A program made the position numbers and the translations under genes. Below, one piece after another: positions 45,050-53,354 of a stretch of DNA of 64,000 nt; the stretch's first letter is position 1, and every line of letters begins with the position of its first letter. The DNA is from Chitinophaga sancti (GTDB lineage: Bacteria > Bacteroidota > Bacteroidia > Chitinophagales > Chitinophagaceae): positions 248,001-312,000 of the forward strand of contig NZ_CP139247.1 in NCBI RefSeq assembly GCF_034087045.1, given 5' to 3'. The notes below the pieces were generated by a model, which made no database searches, had not been told where the DNA came from, and worked only from the letters and a program-made list of their open reading frames with translations.

Positions 45050-45592
45050 ATGTCAACCTCATTTTACAATTTTGATCATTACATAGAAGCAAATGAAAAA
45101 CGGGATACAGCAATAAGAACCGAATATGATAAAACGATTAGTCGGGTATCAAATATTTTAATTATTTATACAGGCATATCTGCATTTCTGGTTTCAATAT
45201 GCAAAGATTTTTTTTCCTTCCCATTTAATATCTGGTATTTTACAGCATTGATGTTATTTGGGATTCTTTTCCTGATATCATTTGTGTATGCGATTCGATT
45301 TTTATTTCCAATCGTCATTCCATTTCTCAGGGCACCCAAAAAGTACTTCGGAGAATTGCGATCAGAACTGGAAGCTACCCTTTCTAATGAGTCTGAGCTT
45401 ACAGATGATATAAAAGAGCGGATAAATCAACAGATAAAAAACTCGTATTTAGAGGAATTAAAAGGCTCCATTGATTTCAATAGTGAAGTTGTTACACGCA
45501 AACAAGGATATTACAACAAAGCATTAAAACATGCAATATTTTGCATATTCCCATTCATCATATGCGTCATATTCTATTTAAGTCATAAATAA
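45050..45592 (+). CDS. Small membrane protein of unknown function, 180 aa
   Basis: The protein has an N-terminal charged helix, two central membrane segments (about 32-50 and 58-85), a charged cytoplasmic-looking region (about 95-150) and a C-terminal membrane segment (FCIFPFIICVIFYLSH). Two membrane helices plus a long charged helical loop resemble effector-like small membrane proteins such as Pycsar or S-2TM proteins, but no conserved motif proves this. It is markedly AT-rich against the neighbouring operons and is followed 11 bp later by a 64-residue gene. A two-gene cassette of foreign origin is plausible. Confidence 0.7.
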   Translation: MSTSFYNFDHYIEANEKRDTAIRTEYDKTISRVSNILIIYTGISAFLVSICKDFFSFPFNIWYFTALMLFGILFLISFVYAIRFLFPIVIPFLRAPKKYFGELRSELEATLSNESELTDDIKERINQQIKNSYLEELKGSIDFNSEVVTRKQGYYNKALKHAIFCIFPFIICVIFYLSHK

Positions 45593-45603
45593 AAAACAAT
45601 AAA

Positions 45604-45798
45604 ATGAATGAAGTAAAGATTTCAAAACTTAAACCGAACTCAAATCCTGAACCTAATACAGGAACCATGTTCTTTGGTATTCCTGAAGACCAGCAGGTTA
45701 AGGTAGAACTTGGGTTTATTAATTTCTGGACTGGTAAAATCACTCCGGGAAAGTTCATATTACCAAATGGGAAAGAAATATTAGTTTACCCATATTAA
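45604..45798 (+). CDS. Small hypothetical protein, 64 aa
   Basis: The protein is rich in Pro, Asn and Gly at its start (SKLKPNSNPEPNTGTMFFG) and then strand-like (KVELGFINFWTGK, KFILPNGKEILVYPY). It has no signal and no cysteine. It lies 11 bp after the membrane protein and shares its terminator, so the two are one unit. No family is recognised. Beta-rich small proteins of this size are often regulators or lids of the upstream protein. Confidence 0.6.
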   Translation: MNEVKISKLKPNSNPEPNTGTMFFGIPEDQQVKVELGFINFWTGKITPGKFILPNGKEILVYPY

Positions 45799-45801
45799 AA
45801 G

Positions 45802-45831
45802 GAGCGCATTTGCTTTCGGGCAAATGCGCTC
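45802..45831. terminator. Terminator of the 45050-45798 pair
   Basis: GAGCGCATTTGC pairs perfectly with GCAAATGCGCTC around TTTCGG. It starts 3 nt after the stop codon and is followed by TTCTAT. Confidence 0.8.
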
Positions 45832-45905
45832 TTCTATAACCTAAACTATTTTATACACTTTTTATCAATCAAAACATTACTCCCCTCTCTTCTCAATCCC
45901 CCCAT

Positions 45906-46655
45906 CTATTTTTGCAACAGCGTATCCACCTCCGGTACCACCCCCTGGCTATCCACCATCAAATCATTATACTCAATCCTACTCGTCTCCGACAAATCCC
46001 TACTCACATCGCCCTCTTTCATCCCCTTCACAAATTCCCCTTTCTGTATAATACATATTGCCCCATACACATTATTCATACTCAACTGTACCCACACTTC
46101 TGCACCTCTATTCCTCAACACATACGTATTCAACTCAATCCCTCCAAATCCCACAGTAAAGCCTCTTTCCTTATCATAAATCTCCGCATCACCCACTCTC
46201 TCCATCTCTGCCTTCGTCGGTATATCCGTACTCACCTTCACGCCTCCCACACTCGCTATCATCTTATCATAACTCTTCTCCACCTTCGAAATACTAAACA
46301 TGGCCGGTCTACTTTCCTCCCTCACCAACTCCGCCTTAAACGTCTTCCCTTCCACCGGCATCAACTTCCCATCAGCGAGAAAATATTCCTCACCACTATA
46401 CTTCCACTTCACATTCCTATACTGATACCCTTTCGGCGCTGGGAAAAAAGGGAAATCTCCCAAATCTAAATTCGTCTTTGGTACCTTGCTCATATTAAAT
46501 GCAGCACGTGCAACAGCAGGATAAGTCTCTGCAGTATCTGCAGCTACCATGGTATCTGTAATTGTGCTATCATTATGGACAATAGGTTGTTTATGCGGTT
46601 GGCAGGCTGGAAGTATATACAATATAGGGATTAGAGCATAGATATACCGTTTCAT
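45906..46655 (-). CDS. Lipoprotein of unknown function, 249 aa
   Basis: I start at ATG 46655 (MKRYIYALIPILYILPACQP), which gives a lipobox with Cys18. An eight-residue longer start is possible but places the charged end wrongly. The mature protein has a linker and a beta-rich domain with YQYRNVKWKYSGEEYFLADG and RDLSETSRIEYNDLM. No family is recognised. It is probably on the periplasmic face of a membrane and is monocistronic; a terminator-like hairpin lies between it and the upstream EF-G gene. Confidence 0.72.
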   Translation of the reverse strand: MKRYIYALIPILYILPACQPHKQPIVHNDSTITDTMVAADTAETYPAVARAAFNMSKVPKTNLDLGDFPFFPAPKGYQYRNVKWKYSGEEYFLADGKLMPVEGKTFKAELVREESRPAMFSISKVEKSYDKMIASVGGVKVSTDIPTKAEMERVGDAEIYDKERGFTVGFGGIELNTYVLRNRGAEVWVQLSMNNVYGAICIIQKGEFVKGMKEGDVSRDLSETSRIEYNDLMVDSQGVVPEVDTLLQK

Positions 46656-46751
46656 AGAATGCATATATTTGGCTGACATTAAACAACAATCATGCTAATA
46701 AAAGTTGGCTAGCTAGGAAGACAAATATAATACCCTCATATTCAATATACA

Positions 46752-46782
46752 AGAGGCCAGCCAAAAAGATTCGGCTGACCTC
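46752..46782 (-). terminator. Terminator after the EF-G paralogue gene
   Basis: On the minus strand GAGGTCAGCC pairs with GGCTGGCCTC around AATCTTTTT, with one mismatch. It lies 100 bp past the EF-G stop and before the lipoprotein gene. Confidence 0.6.
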
Positions 46783-46882
46783 CTGATTTTTCGGGATTTT
46801 CCATAATCCGGAACGATATTCCATCACCTCTCCACACTCGCGGGACACTAGAAATAAAGTCATTTACGGCATTCATTCCCCA

Positions 46883-48871
46883 TCACACCACCACACTAGC
46901 CGGCGCCAGCTCATACCCTTCAAACGTAATCGACACAGCAGCCCTTCCCGCACACAACGATCTCAACGTATCCACATACCCAAACAACTCTGCCAACGGT
47001 ACATCTGCAGTAATCACCTGCGCATTCCCTCTCATTTCCATATTCCTTATCATACCGCGCCTTCTATTCATATCCCCCGTCACCACACCTGTATACTCCT
47101 CAGGCGTAGTCACCTCCACACTCATCACTGGCTCCAACAACCTTGGCCTGGCCTGCGCCGCCACACGCTTAAAACCAATAATCGCAGCATGTTCAAAATC
47201 CAATGCATGAGAATCATTATCATGAATCACACCATCCAACAACCGCACTCTCATAGACTGCATTGGATACCCAGCTAATACACCCGTCTTCATCGACTCT
47301 TCAAAACCTTTCTGCACAGCAGGAATATATTCTCTGGGAATCGCACCACCCTTAATCTCATTCACAAACTCCAATCCAGCCAACCCATCTTCACGAGGTC
47401 CTAGTTCAAACTGGATCACCGCAAAACTACCACTACCACCATTCTGCTTCTTATACACTTCCTTGTGGATAACTGAAGATGTAAACACCTCCTTATAAGC
47501 AATCTGCGGTTGACCTTTACTCACTTCTAACTGGTAATTCGTCGCTATCTTTTCAAGGACCACTTCCAGGTGCAACTCACCCATACCTTTCAGGATCGTC
47601 TGTCCGGAAGCCGCATCCACACTCACCTGCAATGTAGGATCTTCATCCACCAATCTTGCCAGCACTTCACCCAACCTGTTCGCATCTTTCGCCTGTTTCG
47701 CTTCCACCGCATAACCAATCATTGGCTCAGGAAAATGAATGCTTTCCAAAGAAACAGGATGTGCAGGATCAGACAGCGTATCACCCGTACGCACTTCTTT
47801 CAGACCTACTACCGCCCCAATATCACCAGCACCAATTTCTTCCACAGCTTCAAACTTGTCTGACATGATACGCAGCAATCTGCTGACACGTACTTTCTTA
47901 TTTGTACGACTATTCCACACCATGTCACCAGTACGCAACGCACCAGTATACACTCTCACCAAAGTCAACTTACCGGCATACTCATCTGCCATGATCTTGA
48001 ATGCTAACGCCGCCAAAGGGCTTTCGATGTCCGCAGGAGAAGGCAAATAACGCACCACCGCATCCAGCAAAGGCTGTACACCTCTATTCCGATACGCCGC
48101 CGCTGCCAGCACAGGTATCAACACACGACTCAGTGTCGCCTTTCTGATAGCAGTATACAAATCCTCATTCGTTATACTAGCCGGATCATCTGTATACTTT
48201 TCAAAGATGTACTCATCAACCAATGACAACTCTTCCAGCAATGTTTGCCTTGCTTGCAAGGCAGCCTGTTGCAAAGTAGCAGGTATCTCAGTAACCACAA
48301 ATTGTTTACCATCATCACCATTCCATACATATGCCTGCATAGTGACCAGATCAATCACACCAGAAAAATTATCCTCTGCACCAATTGGTATCTGCACCGG
48401 CACAGCATTCGCCTGCAACATATTTCTAATCTCCCGGACTACATGCTGGTAGTCCGCACCCTGTCTATCCATCTTATTGATGAGCACTATTCTCGGCACT
48501 CCATACTTATCCGCTTGTCTCCACACCGTTTCAGATTGTGGTTGTACACCGGACTTCGCACAGAACACCACGACACCACCATCCAACACACGCAGCGAAC
48601 GTTCTACTTCCGCCGTAAAGTCAATGTGACCGGGGGTATCAATCAGATTAATCTGATGATCTTTCCAATAAGTAGTAATGGCAGCAGAAGATATCGTGAT
48701 ACCACGCTTTTCTTCCTGCGGATCACTATCCATGACAGTATTCCCTTCATCGACACTACCTAATTTATGCGTCAAACCCGTGTAGTACAACATACGTTCA
48801 TTGACGGTAGTTTTACCAGCATCGACATGGGCCATGATTCCTATATTCCTATATTGAGATAAACGTTTCAT
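46883..48871 (-). CDS. fusA: Elongation factor G paralogue
   Basis: The 662-residue translational GTPase has G1 AHVDAGKTTVNERMLYYTG, the G2 Thr in EEKRGITISS, G3 LIDTPGHIDF and G4 LINKMDR, then EF-G domains II-V (domain IV RPRLLEPVMSVEV, GDMNRRRGMI). It is shorter than ordinary EF-G (about 690-710), mainly in the G' insertion. The overall resemblance is to EF-G, not to Tet(M/Q), although its length and leader are like those of ribosome-protection genes. It is a single gene behind a 340-nt leader, whereas housekeeping fusA normally sits in the str operon, so this is a second copy. Symbol is a family name. Confidence 0.88.
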   Translation of the reverse strand: MKRLSQYRNIGIMAHVDAGKTTVNERMLYYTGLTHKLGSVDEGNTVMDSDPQEEKRGITISSAAITTYWKDHQINLIDTPGHIDFTAEVERSLRVLDGGVVVFCAKSGVQPQSETVWRQADKYGVPRIVLINKMDRQGADYQHVVREIRNMLQANAVPVQIPIGAEDNFSGVIDLVTMQAYVWNGDDGKQFVVTEIPATLQQAALQARQTLLEELSLVDEYIFEKYTDDPASITNEDLYTAIRKATLSRVLIPVLAAAAYRNRGVQPLLDAVVRYLPSPADIESPLAALAFKIMADEYAGKLTLVRVYTGALRTGDMVWNSRTNKKVRVSRLLRIMSDKFEAVEEIGAGDIGAVVGLKEVRTGDTLSDPAHPVSLESIHFPEPMIGYAVEAKQAKDANRLGEVLARLVDEDPTLQVSVDAASGQTILKGMGELHLEVVLEKIATNYQLEVSKGQPQIAYKEVFTSSVIHKEVYKKQNGGSGSFAVIQFELGPREDGLAGLEFVNEIKGGAIPREYIPAVQKGFEESMKTGVLAGYPMQSMRVRLLDGVIHDNDSHALDFEHAAIIGFKRVAAQARPRLLEPVMSVEVTTPEEYTGVVTGDMNRRRGMIRNMEMRGNAQVITADVPLAELFGYVDTLRSLCAGRAAVSITFEGYELAPASVVV

Positions 48872-48938
48872 AAAATAAATGATAAAAAAAAGCGCCTCCC
48901 GTTTGGTAACGAGAGGCGCTTGCTATGTGCAAATGCAT
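48849..48938 (-). CDS. Possible leader peptide overlapping the EF-G start
   Basis: An ATG at 48938 opens a 29-codon frame beginning MHLHIASASRYQTGGAFFYH that runs through the terminator-like hairpin and ends at 48849, inside the EF-G gene. Short translated leaders of this kind are used by tet(M) for attenuation. There is no recognised ribosome binding site, so it is only a candidate. Confidence 0.4.
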   Translation of the reverse strand: MHLHIASASRYQTGGAFFYHLFYETFISI

Positions 48939-48965
48939 TCCCTGTTACCGGACTAGTCTGGTAAT
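48884..48965 (-). promoter_or_regulatory. Attenuator-like structure in the EF-G leader
   Basis: A terminator hairpin (stem AAGCGCCTC with GAGGCGCTT, 48890-48898 and 48913-48921, then a run of seven U) lies 13 nt before the EF-G ATG. Upstream, RNA segments at 48956-48965 and 48944-48953 pair with each other (8 of 10 positions). The second also contains GGUAAC, complementary to GUUACC in the terminator loop (48905-48910). So pairing of the upstream segments allows termination, and pairing with the loop could prevent it. Confidence 0.6.
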
Positions 48966-49214
48966 TACGATAATCAATAATTTAATTGTCAGGAGCATCA
49001 TGCTATTAAATAATATAATTGCTAAAAGATTAATTTGACTCACGGGGGAGACAAGGCTTACTTGAAAAACAATAAAAGCGATTGTGGGAGTGTGTAGTAG
49101 ATAATACAACATATCCGGGTGCAAGGCTGCCTCCCCGTCTTAAATAAAGACGATACAAGTACTGGCAATTACTGCCCTTATTACTGTACGATATGAGTTA
49201 TGAGTAAACATGGT

Positions 49215-49245
49215 GCAAATATATAAAGAATATCTATGAAAACAA
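49215..49245 (-). promoter_or_regulatory. Promoter of the EF-G paralogue with long leader
   Basis: On the minus strand, TTTTG (ending at 49242) and TATATTTG (49222-49215) are 19 bp apart, an exact match to the Bacteroidota promoter pattern. Transcription would start near 49209, giving about 340 nt of leader before the ATG at 48871. GGGGGAG (49044) and CTCCCC (49131) could pair across it. Confidence 0.65.
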
Positions 49246-49279
49246 AATCCACATAGGGGGCATTGATTATCAATACCCT

Positions 49280-49287
49280 TAATTTTG
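49280..49287 (+). promoter_or_regulatory. -7 element for the 49303-49605 gene
   Basis: TAATTTTG matches TAnnTTTG, 15 nt before the ATG; a TTG at 49263 is slightly too close (14 bp). Confidence 0.4.
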
Positions 49288-49302
49288 TCGTAATTTACTG
49301 TT

Positions 49303-49605
49303 ATGACTAAGGATCGGAAATCACCACATATACTAAATACCTCTACGAATTTGTTAGGCTTTTGCCTGATCGTATTGACATCTATCAAGGTAGCGCGGTT
49401 CAACCACGTCACGGTGATTGATGATGTAACAGGTGTAGCAGCTATATTGCTGATGGCCAGCTGCCTGTTTTCCTTCCTATCCCTGCGTTCTTCCAGGCCA
49501 CAGTGGAGTGAAAAACTGGAAACGGCAGCTGATTATATCTTTCTGGCCGCTCTGGTGTGCATCAGTATCACCATTGTTTTTGTATCCTTTAATTTATTGA
49601 CGTAA
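49303..49605 (+). CDS. Small membrane protein, 100 aa
   Basis: The protein has three hydrophobic segments (about 16-28, TNLLGFCLIVLTSIKV; 42-60, GVAAILLMASCLFSFLSLRS; 78-97, FLAALVCISITIVFVSFNLL) with short charged links (RSSRPQWSEKLETAAD). No named family is recognised, though small three-helix proteins of this look are widespread in Bacteroidota. Its last codons (FNLLT and stop) form the first unit of the 61-bp array. Confidence 0.72.
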   Translation: MTKDRKSPHILNTSTNLLGFCLIVLTSIKVARFNHVTVIDDVTGVAAILLMASCLFSFLSLRSSRPQWSEKLETAADYIFLAALVCISITIVFVSFNLLT

Positions 49606-50300
49606 ACTAGGCTTCTTTATTGGGATACATCATTATAAAATTTGCAGCCTTAATTTGTTGACGTAAACTAGTCTTCTTTATTGGGATACACCATTATAAA
49701 ATTTGCAGCCTTAATTTTTTGACGTACACTAACCTTCTTTATTGGGATACACCATTATAAAATTTGCAACCTTAATTTGTTGACGTACACTAACCTTCTT
49801 TATTGGGATACACCATTATAAAATTTGCATCCTTAATTTGTTGACGTACACTAACCTTCTTTATTGGGATACACCATTATAAAATTTGCATCCTTAATTT
49901 TTTGACGTAAACTAGTTTTCTTTATTGGGATACACCATCATAAATTTGCAGCCTTAATTGATTGAAGTAAACTAGTCTTCTTTATTGGGATACACCATTA
50001 TAAAATTTGCAGCCTTAATTTTGTTGACGTAAACCAACCTTCTTTATTGGGATACACCATTATAAAATTTGCAGCCTTAATTTTGTTGACGTAAACCAAC
50101 CTTCTTTATTGGGATACACCATTATAAAATTTGCAGCCTTAATTTTGTTGACGTAAACCAACCTTCTTTATTGGGATACACCATTATAAAATTTGCAGCC
50201 TTAATTTGTTGACGTAAACTAGTTTTCTTTATTAGTACCCACCTACATAAATTGGCCATCCAGTAATTTATTGCCCTAAACTACTCTTCCTTATTGGCAT
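49588..50300. repeat. Tandem array, 61-bp unit, 12 copies, joining the 3' ends of two convergent genes
   Basis: The block CGTA recurs at 49601, 49662, 49723, 49784, 49845, 49906, 49966, 50028, 50090, 50152 and 50213, with a twelfth related copy at 50274. Unit landmarks are TTGACGTAAACTAG, TTTATTGGGATACACC and TATAAAATTTGCAGCC. The first unit contains the plus gene's stop TAA (49603-49605); the last contains the minus gene's stop (50281-50283). In a single unit these positions are one or two bases apart, as if two genes with almost touching stop codons had been separated by amplification of the junction. Confidence 0.95.
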
Positions 50301-51222
50301 CCATGATTTCATCATTTTCCACCTTCAACATAAAATAAGGGAATGCGGATTTCTTCTTTTGCAACAACACGACAAATGGTTTATCAAAAATAAGATTGGG
50401 TGGACGCTTCACCTCTCCTGAATCCAATGCAGCCGCAGCTACGGTCAATTCTGCTGAATCAACTACTTTCGCGCCATCCTGATCCAATGTAAAAGAGGTC
50501 TTCTGACGGGCAGTTTTTATTTTATAGGGCTGTCCTTTTGCCTTAAAATCGATTCCTTCCAGTTCCTTAAAGTGCTCTTCCTCCATAAATTTCAATACCG
50601 GTATCTGCAATGAAGCATACTCCGTAATCTTTGTACCCTTCCTGATAGCCCCCTGAACCTGCTGCAGGATGACATGTAGGTTAGCACCCTTATTAAATCC
50701 CTTTGCCAATATCATATCGGAAGACTTATCCTTTGAATCTAAATTCATCACAAAATGATCTTCATCTCTATAATAAATAAGGTGCGCTTCTCCAATAATT
50801 TCCGGATCATAATCTATCATACCAAAGGCTTTCACTGGCTTACCATTAAAATTAAATGGCTGATGCAGTGGTTGCATTGGCACTTCAAACCCTAAATCTT
50901 TTTGAAAATTAACCAGTAAAGTAATTTGCTCCCCATCTATCCTCACATCCTTTTTATACTCCTTAGGCCCTAACAAATCCCCTGATAACGGACTATCATT
51001 CATCCACTTCACCGCCTTCGCCTTATTATTAATTGGCGCACCTACCTGTTTCCTCATTTCATTCCATGCCAATGTAAAACTTGCCGAAAACGCAATATTC
51101 TTACTCACATCCACCGGCGTCAGCATATTGGGAACAATCTGTGATCTCGAATAATATCTTGTTTTTTTACAGGCGATCATCAGCACCATGGCCGCCAGCA
51201 AATAGGGATATAAAGTTTTCAT
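50281..51222 (-). CDS. Serpin-like lipoprotein
   Basis: The 313-residue protein has a lipoprotein signal (MKTLYPYLLAAMVLMIACKK, lipid Cys18). The C-terminal part resembles serpins: SAELTVAAAALDSGEVKRPP recalls the small-residue hinge before the reactive loop, and NLIFDKPFVVLLQKKKSAFP matches the conserved FxADRPFxFLI strand. The N-terminal half contains NIAFSASFTLAWNEMRKQVG, like the serpin helix A region. It is shorter than a usual serpin (about 370). If inhibitory it would act on proteases at the cell surface; a non-inhibitory role is equally possible. Confidence 0.65.
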   Translation of the reverse strand: MKTLYPYLLAAMVLMIACKKTRYYSRSQIVPNMLTPVDVSKNIAFSASFTLAWNEMRKQVGAPINNKAKAVKWMNDSPLSGDLLGPKEYKKDVRIDGEQITLLVNFQKDLGFEVPMQPLHQPFNFNGKPVKAFGMIDYDPEIIGEAHLIYYRDEDHFVMNLDSKDKSSDMILAKGFNKGANLHVILQQVQGAIRKGTKITEYASLQIPVLKFMEEEHFKELEGIDFKAKGQPYKIKTARQKTSFTLDQDGAKVVDSAELTVAAAALDSGEVKRPPNLIFDKPFVVLLQKKKSAFPYFMLKVENDEIMDANKEE

Positions 51223-51261
51223 AACTCTAAGTTATAACAAAAATCGGCTACCTTTACCCTG

Positions 51262-52182
51262 ATGGTCAACAGGGTCATATTTTTCATAGCCAGTCAAACA
51301 CATATTCTCGATCTCGCCGGACCAGTACAGGTGTTCTACGAGGCAACAGAATATGGGCATCCCTATGAAATTATTTATCTCTCCGATCAACCGGAAAAAG
51401 CCTGCTCTTCCGGTTTGATGATTGGCCAGCTCCAGCACATTCATGATATTACGATCCGGCAGGATGACATCATTTTTATTCCCGGGTTTCAGTTGCAGGC
51501 AGACAATCATGGCCTCCGGGATTGGTTGATCCACATCGCTCATACTGGCGCCACCCTTTGCTCTGTATGTACAGGTTCTTTTGCCCTGGCCGCCGCCGGT
51601 ATTCTCAATGGACATGGTTGTACAACCCACTGGAAATATACCCAACGCCTCCAGGAGGAATATCCGGATACAAAGGTTTTCACGAACCGCCTCTTTGTAA
51701 AAAGTGGCAATATCTACACCAGCGCCGGCATCACCACAGGTATCGACCTGGCACTTTTTATTATTGAAGAACGCCATGGTCCTGCTTTTGCCTGGCAACT
51801 GGCTGCTGAGCTGGTAGTGTATATTCGCCGTGATGGCGATGATTCCCAGCAAAGCGTCTATCTGCAATATCGCCGGCATATTAATAATCATATTCATCAG
51901 GTACAGGATTTTATCATTCATCATCTTGACCAGAAGCTATCTCTTGATATTTTGGCAGCGCAGGTGCATACTGGATCACGGAATCTGACCAGGATGTTTA
52001 AGGCTGCAACCGGGATTACTATTGGGCAGTATATTGATAAACTGAGGGTGGAAAAGGCGGTTAATTTATTAAAGGAGAAAAACAAGGTTACGATTGTGGC
52101 GCAGCAATGTGGGTTTAAAAGTGTGGTGCAGTTGAGGACGATGGTGAAAAAACATACGGGAGCGTTGCCGTCTAAGGTGTAA
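51262..52182 (+). CDS. GlxA-family transcriptional regulator (DJ-1/PfpI plus AraC HTH)
   Basis: The 306-residue protein has an N-terminal DJ-1/PfpI domain (about 5-185; VIFFIASQTHILDLAGPVQV, nucleophile-elbow CSVCTGSFALAAAG) and a C-terminal AraC HTH (about 205-306; LSLDILAAQVHTGSRNLTRM, then VTIVAQQCGFKSVVQLRTM). This is the standard GlxA layout. It starts 40 bp from the divergent serpin-like gene, with a TACCTTTA box at 51250. It precedes an exported PfpI protein, which it may control. Confidence 0.92.
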   Translation: MVNRVIFFIASQTHILDLAGPVQVFYEATEYGHPYEIIYLSDQPEKACSSGLMIGQLQHIHDITIRQDDIIFIPGFQLQADNHGLRDWLIHIAHTGATLCSVCTGSFALAAAGILNGHGCTTHWKYTQRLQEEYPDTKVFTNRLFVKSGNIYTSAGITTGIDLALFIIEERHGPAFAWQLAAELVVYIRRDGDDSQQSVYLQYRRHINNHIHQVQDFIIHHLDQKLSLDILAAQVHTGSRNLTRMFKAATGITIGQYIDKLRVEKAVNLLKEKNKVTIVAQQCGFKSVVQLRTMVKKHTGALPSKV

Positions 52183-52255
52183 TCAGGTGGGTGGTGATGT
52201 CAAAGATGTCCCGATTCTTTCCTTCCTTGTCCTTCTTCCTCCTTTATTCACCTCC

Positions 52256-52263
52256 TACCTTTG
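52256..52263 (+). promoter_or_regulatory. -7 element of the exported PfpI protein gene
   Basis: TACCTTTG matches the Bacteroidota element exactly and ends 21 nt before the chosen ATG at 52285. Confidence 0.6.
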
Positions 52264-52284
52264 CCCCATAAACTTACCGCCATT

Positions 52285-53043
52285 ATGAAACGGATCATTT
52301 CAATCGTGCTTTTTACCATGCTGACCGCCTTTGCCAGTGCACAAACCTATATTTGCCCACCCTGCAATGGCCCCAGCTGCGACACCCTCACCTTCACCAA
52401 TCCCGGCAACTGTCCCCACTGTGGCATGAAGTTGATTAAAAAAGGAGATGAAATCAAGAGACTAAACGTCTGCTTCTACCTCTATGACGGCGTTGAAGTC
52501 CTGGACTTTGCAGGCCCACTGGAAGTATTTTCCTATGCAGGCTGCAATATCTATATCGTATCCAAGACTACAGACCCGCTTCATGCCCAGGGTGTACTCA
52601 GGGTATTACCTACCTACAGTATTGAAAATGCCCCTCCTGCTGATATCTTTGTCACCTTTGGAGGCAATGATGATGTAGCGGCTAATGACCCGGAAGTGAT
52701 TAAATGGATTCAATCCCGGATTCCTAATACCAAATACTTTATGTCCGTATGTACCGGTGCCTTTATCCTTGGCAAAGCCGGTATCCTGGATCATAAAACA
52801 GTGACCACTTTCCACAACAGCATTGAAAACCTGCGAAAAGCATTGCCTAACAGCACCGTATTGGCTGATAAACGTTTTGTAGAGGATGGAAATGTATTAA
52901 CAACCGCAGGAATTTCTGCTGGTATAGATGGGGCGCTGCACCTGGTAGAGAAATTACGCGGACATGATGCGGCGGTACAGATTGCGAAACATATGGAATA
53001 TGATAAATGGGTGCCAGGCGAAGGACTGGTTGTAAAGCAATAA
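52285..53043 (+). CDS. Exported DJ-1/PfpI protein with N-terminal metal-binding motif
   Basis: I start at ATG 52285, where a signal peptide begins (MKRIISIVLFTMLTAFASAQ). The mature N-terminus has TYICPPCNGPSCDTLTF and GNCPHCGMKLIKKGD, two CxxC pairs like the heavy-metal-binding domain found before copper transporters. A DJ-1/PfpI domain follows (YLYDGVEVLDFAGPLEVF, MSVCTGAFILGKAGILDHKT), with the elbow cysteine in SVCTGAF. Its AraC-type neighbours on either side carry the same domain without export signals. A periplasmic glyoxalase/metal-linked role is possible; the specific function is unknown. Confidence 0.85.
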   Translation: MKRIISIVLFTMLTAFASAQTYICPPCNGPSCDTLTFTNPGNCPHCGMKLIKKGDEIKRLNVCFYLYDGVEVLDFAGPLEVFSYAGCNIYIVSKTTDPLHAQGVLRVLPTYSIENAPPADIFVTFGGNDDVAANDPEVIKWIQSRIPNTKYFMSVCTGAFILGKAGILDHKTVTTFHNSIENLRKALPNSTVLADKRFVEDGNVLTTAGISAGIDGALHLVEKLRGHDAAVQIAKHMEYDKWVPGEGLVVKQ

Positions 53044-53142
53044 CAATTAAAACCTGGCTGTAAAGCAATAAAATTAGAATCTGGTTTCCTAAAACAACAA
53101 AAATCAAGATTATATCAAGGTCTTCCTTGCGCCATCAAGAAC

Positions 53143-53192
53143 CTGAATGAAACAGGCTGTATCAAACTTATGATACAGCCTGTTTCATTCAG
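53143..53192. terminator. Perfect 22-bp hairpin after the PfpI gene
   Basis: The arms 53143-53164 and 53171-53192 are perfectly complementary (start CTGAATGAAACAGGCTGT), with loop AACTTA. There is no T tract. It could be a bidirectional terminator or an RNA element; CCATC/GATGG flank it further out. Confidence 0.6.
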
Positions 53193-53354
53193 TGCGATGG
53201 AAACATCATTCAGATACCTGAAGGAATCAACTATTCATTTAAGCGATACCCAGGAGGTTCATTTATTTTTAATACAACCTTTTACTTTATACAAAGACTG
53301 CATTCGGTATACTGTATATTACAAACGTCACCATTACCCTACAACGGCCTACCT

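Noticed and set aside
45912..46469. Plus-strand ORF of 185 codons opposite the lipoprotein gene
   Set aside because: It is the mirror of a well-supported lipoprotein gene with signal and lipobox; extreme His/Ile/Leu composition.
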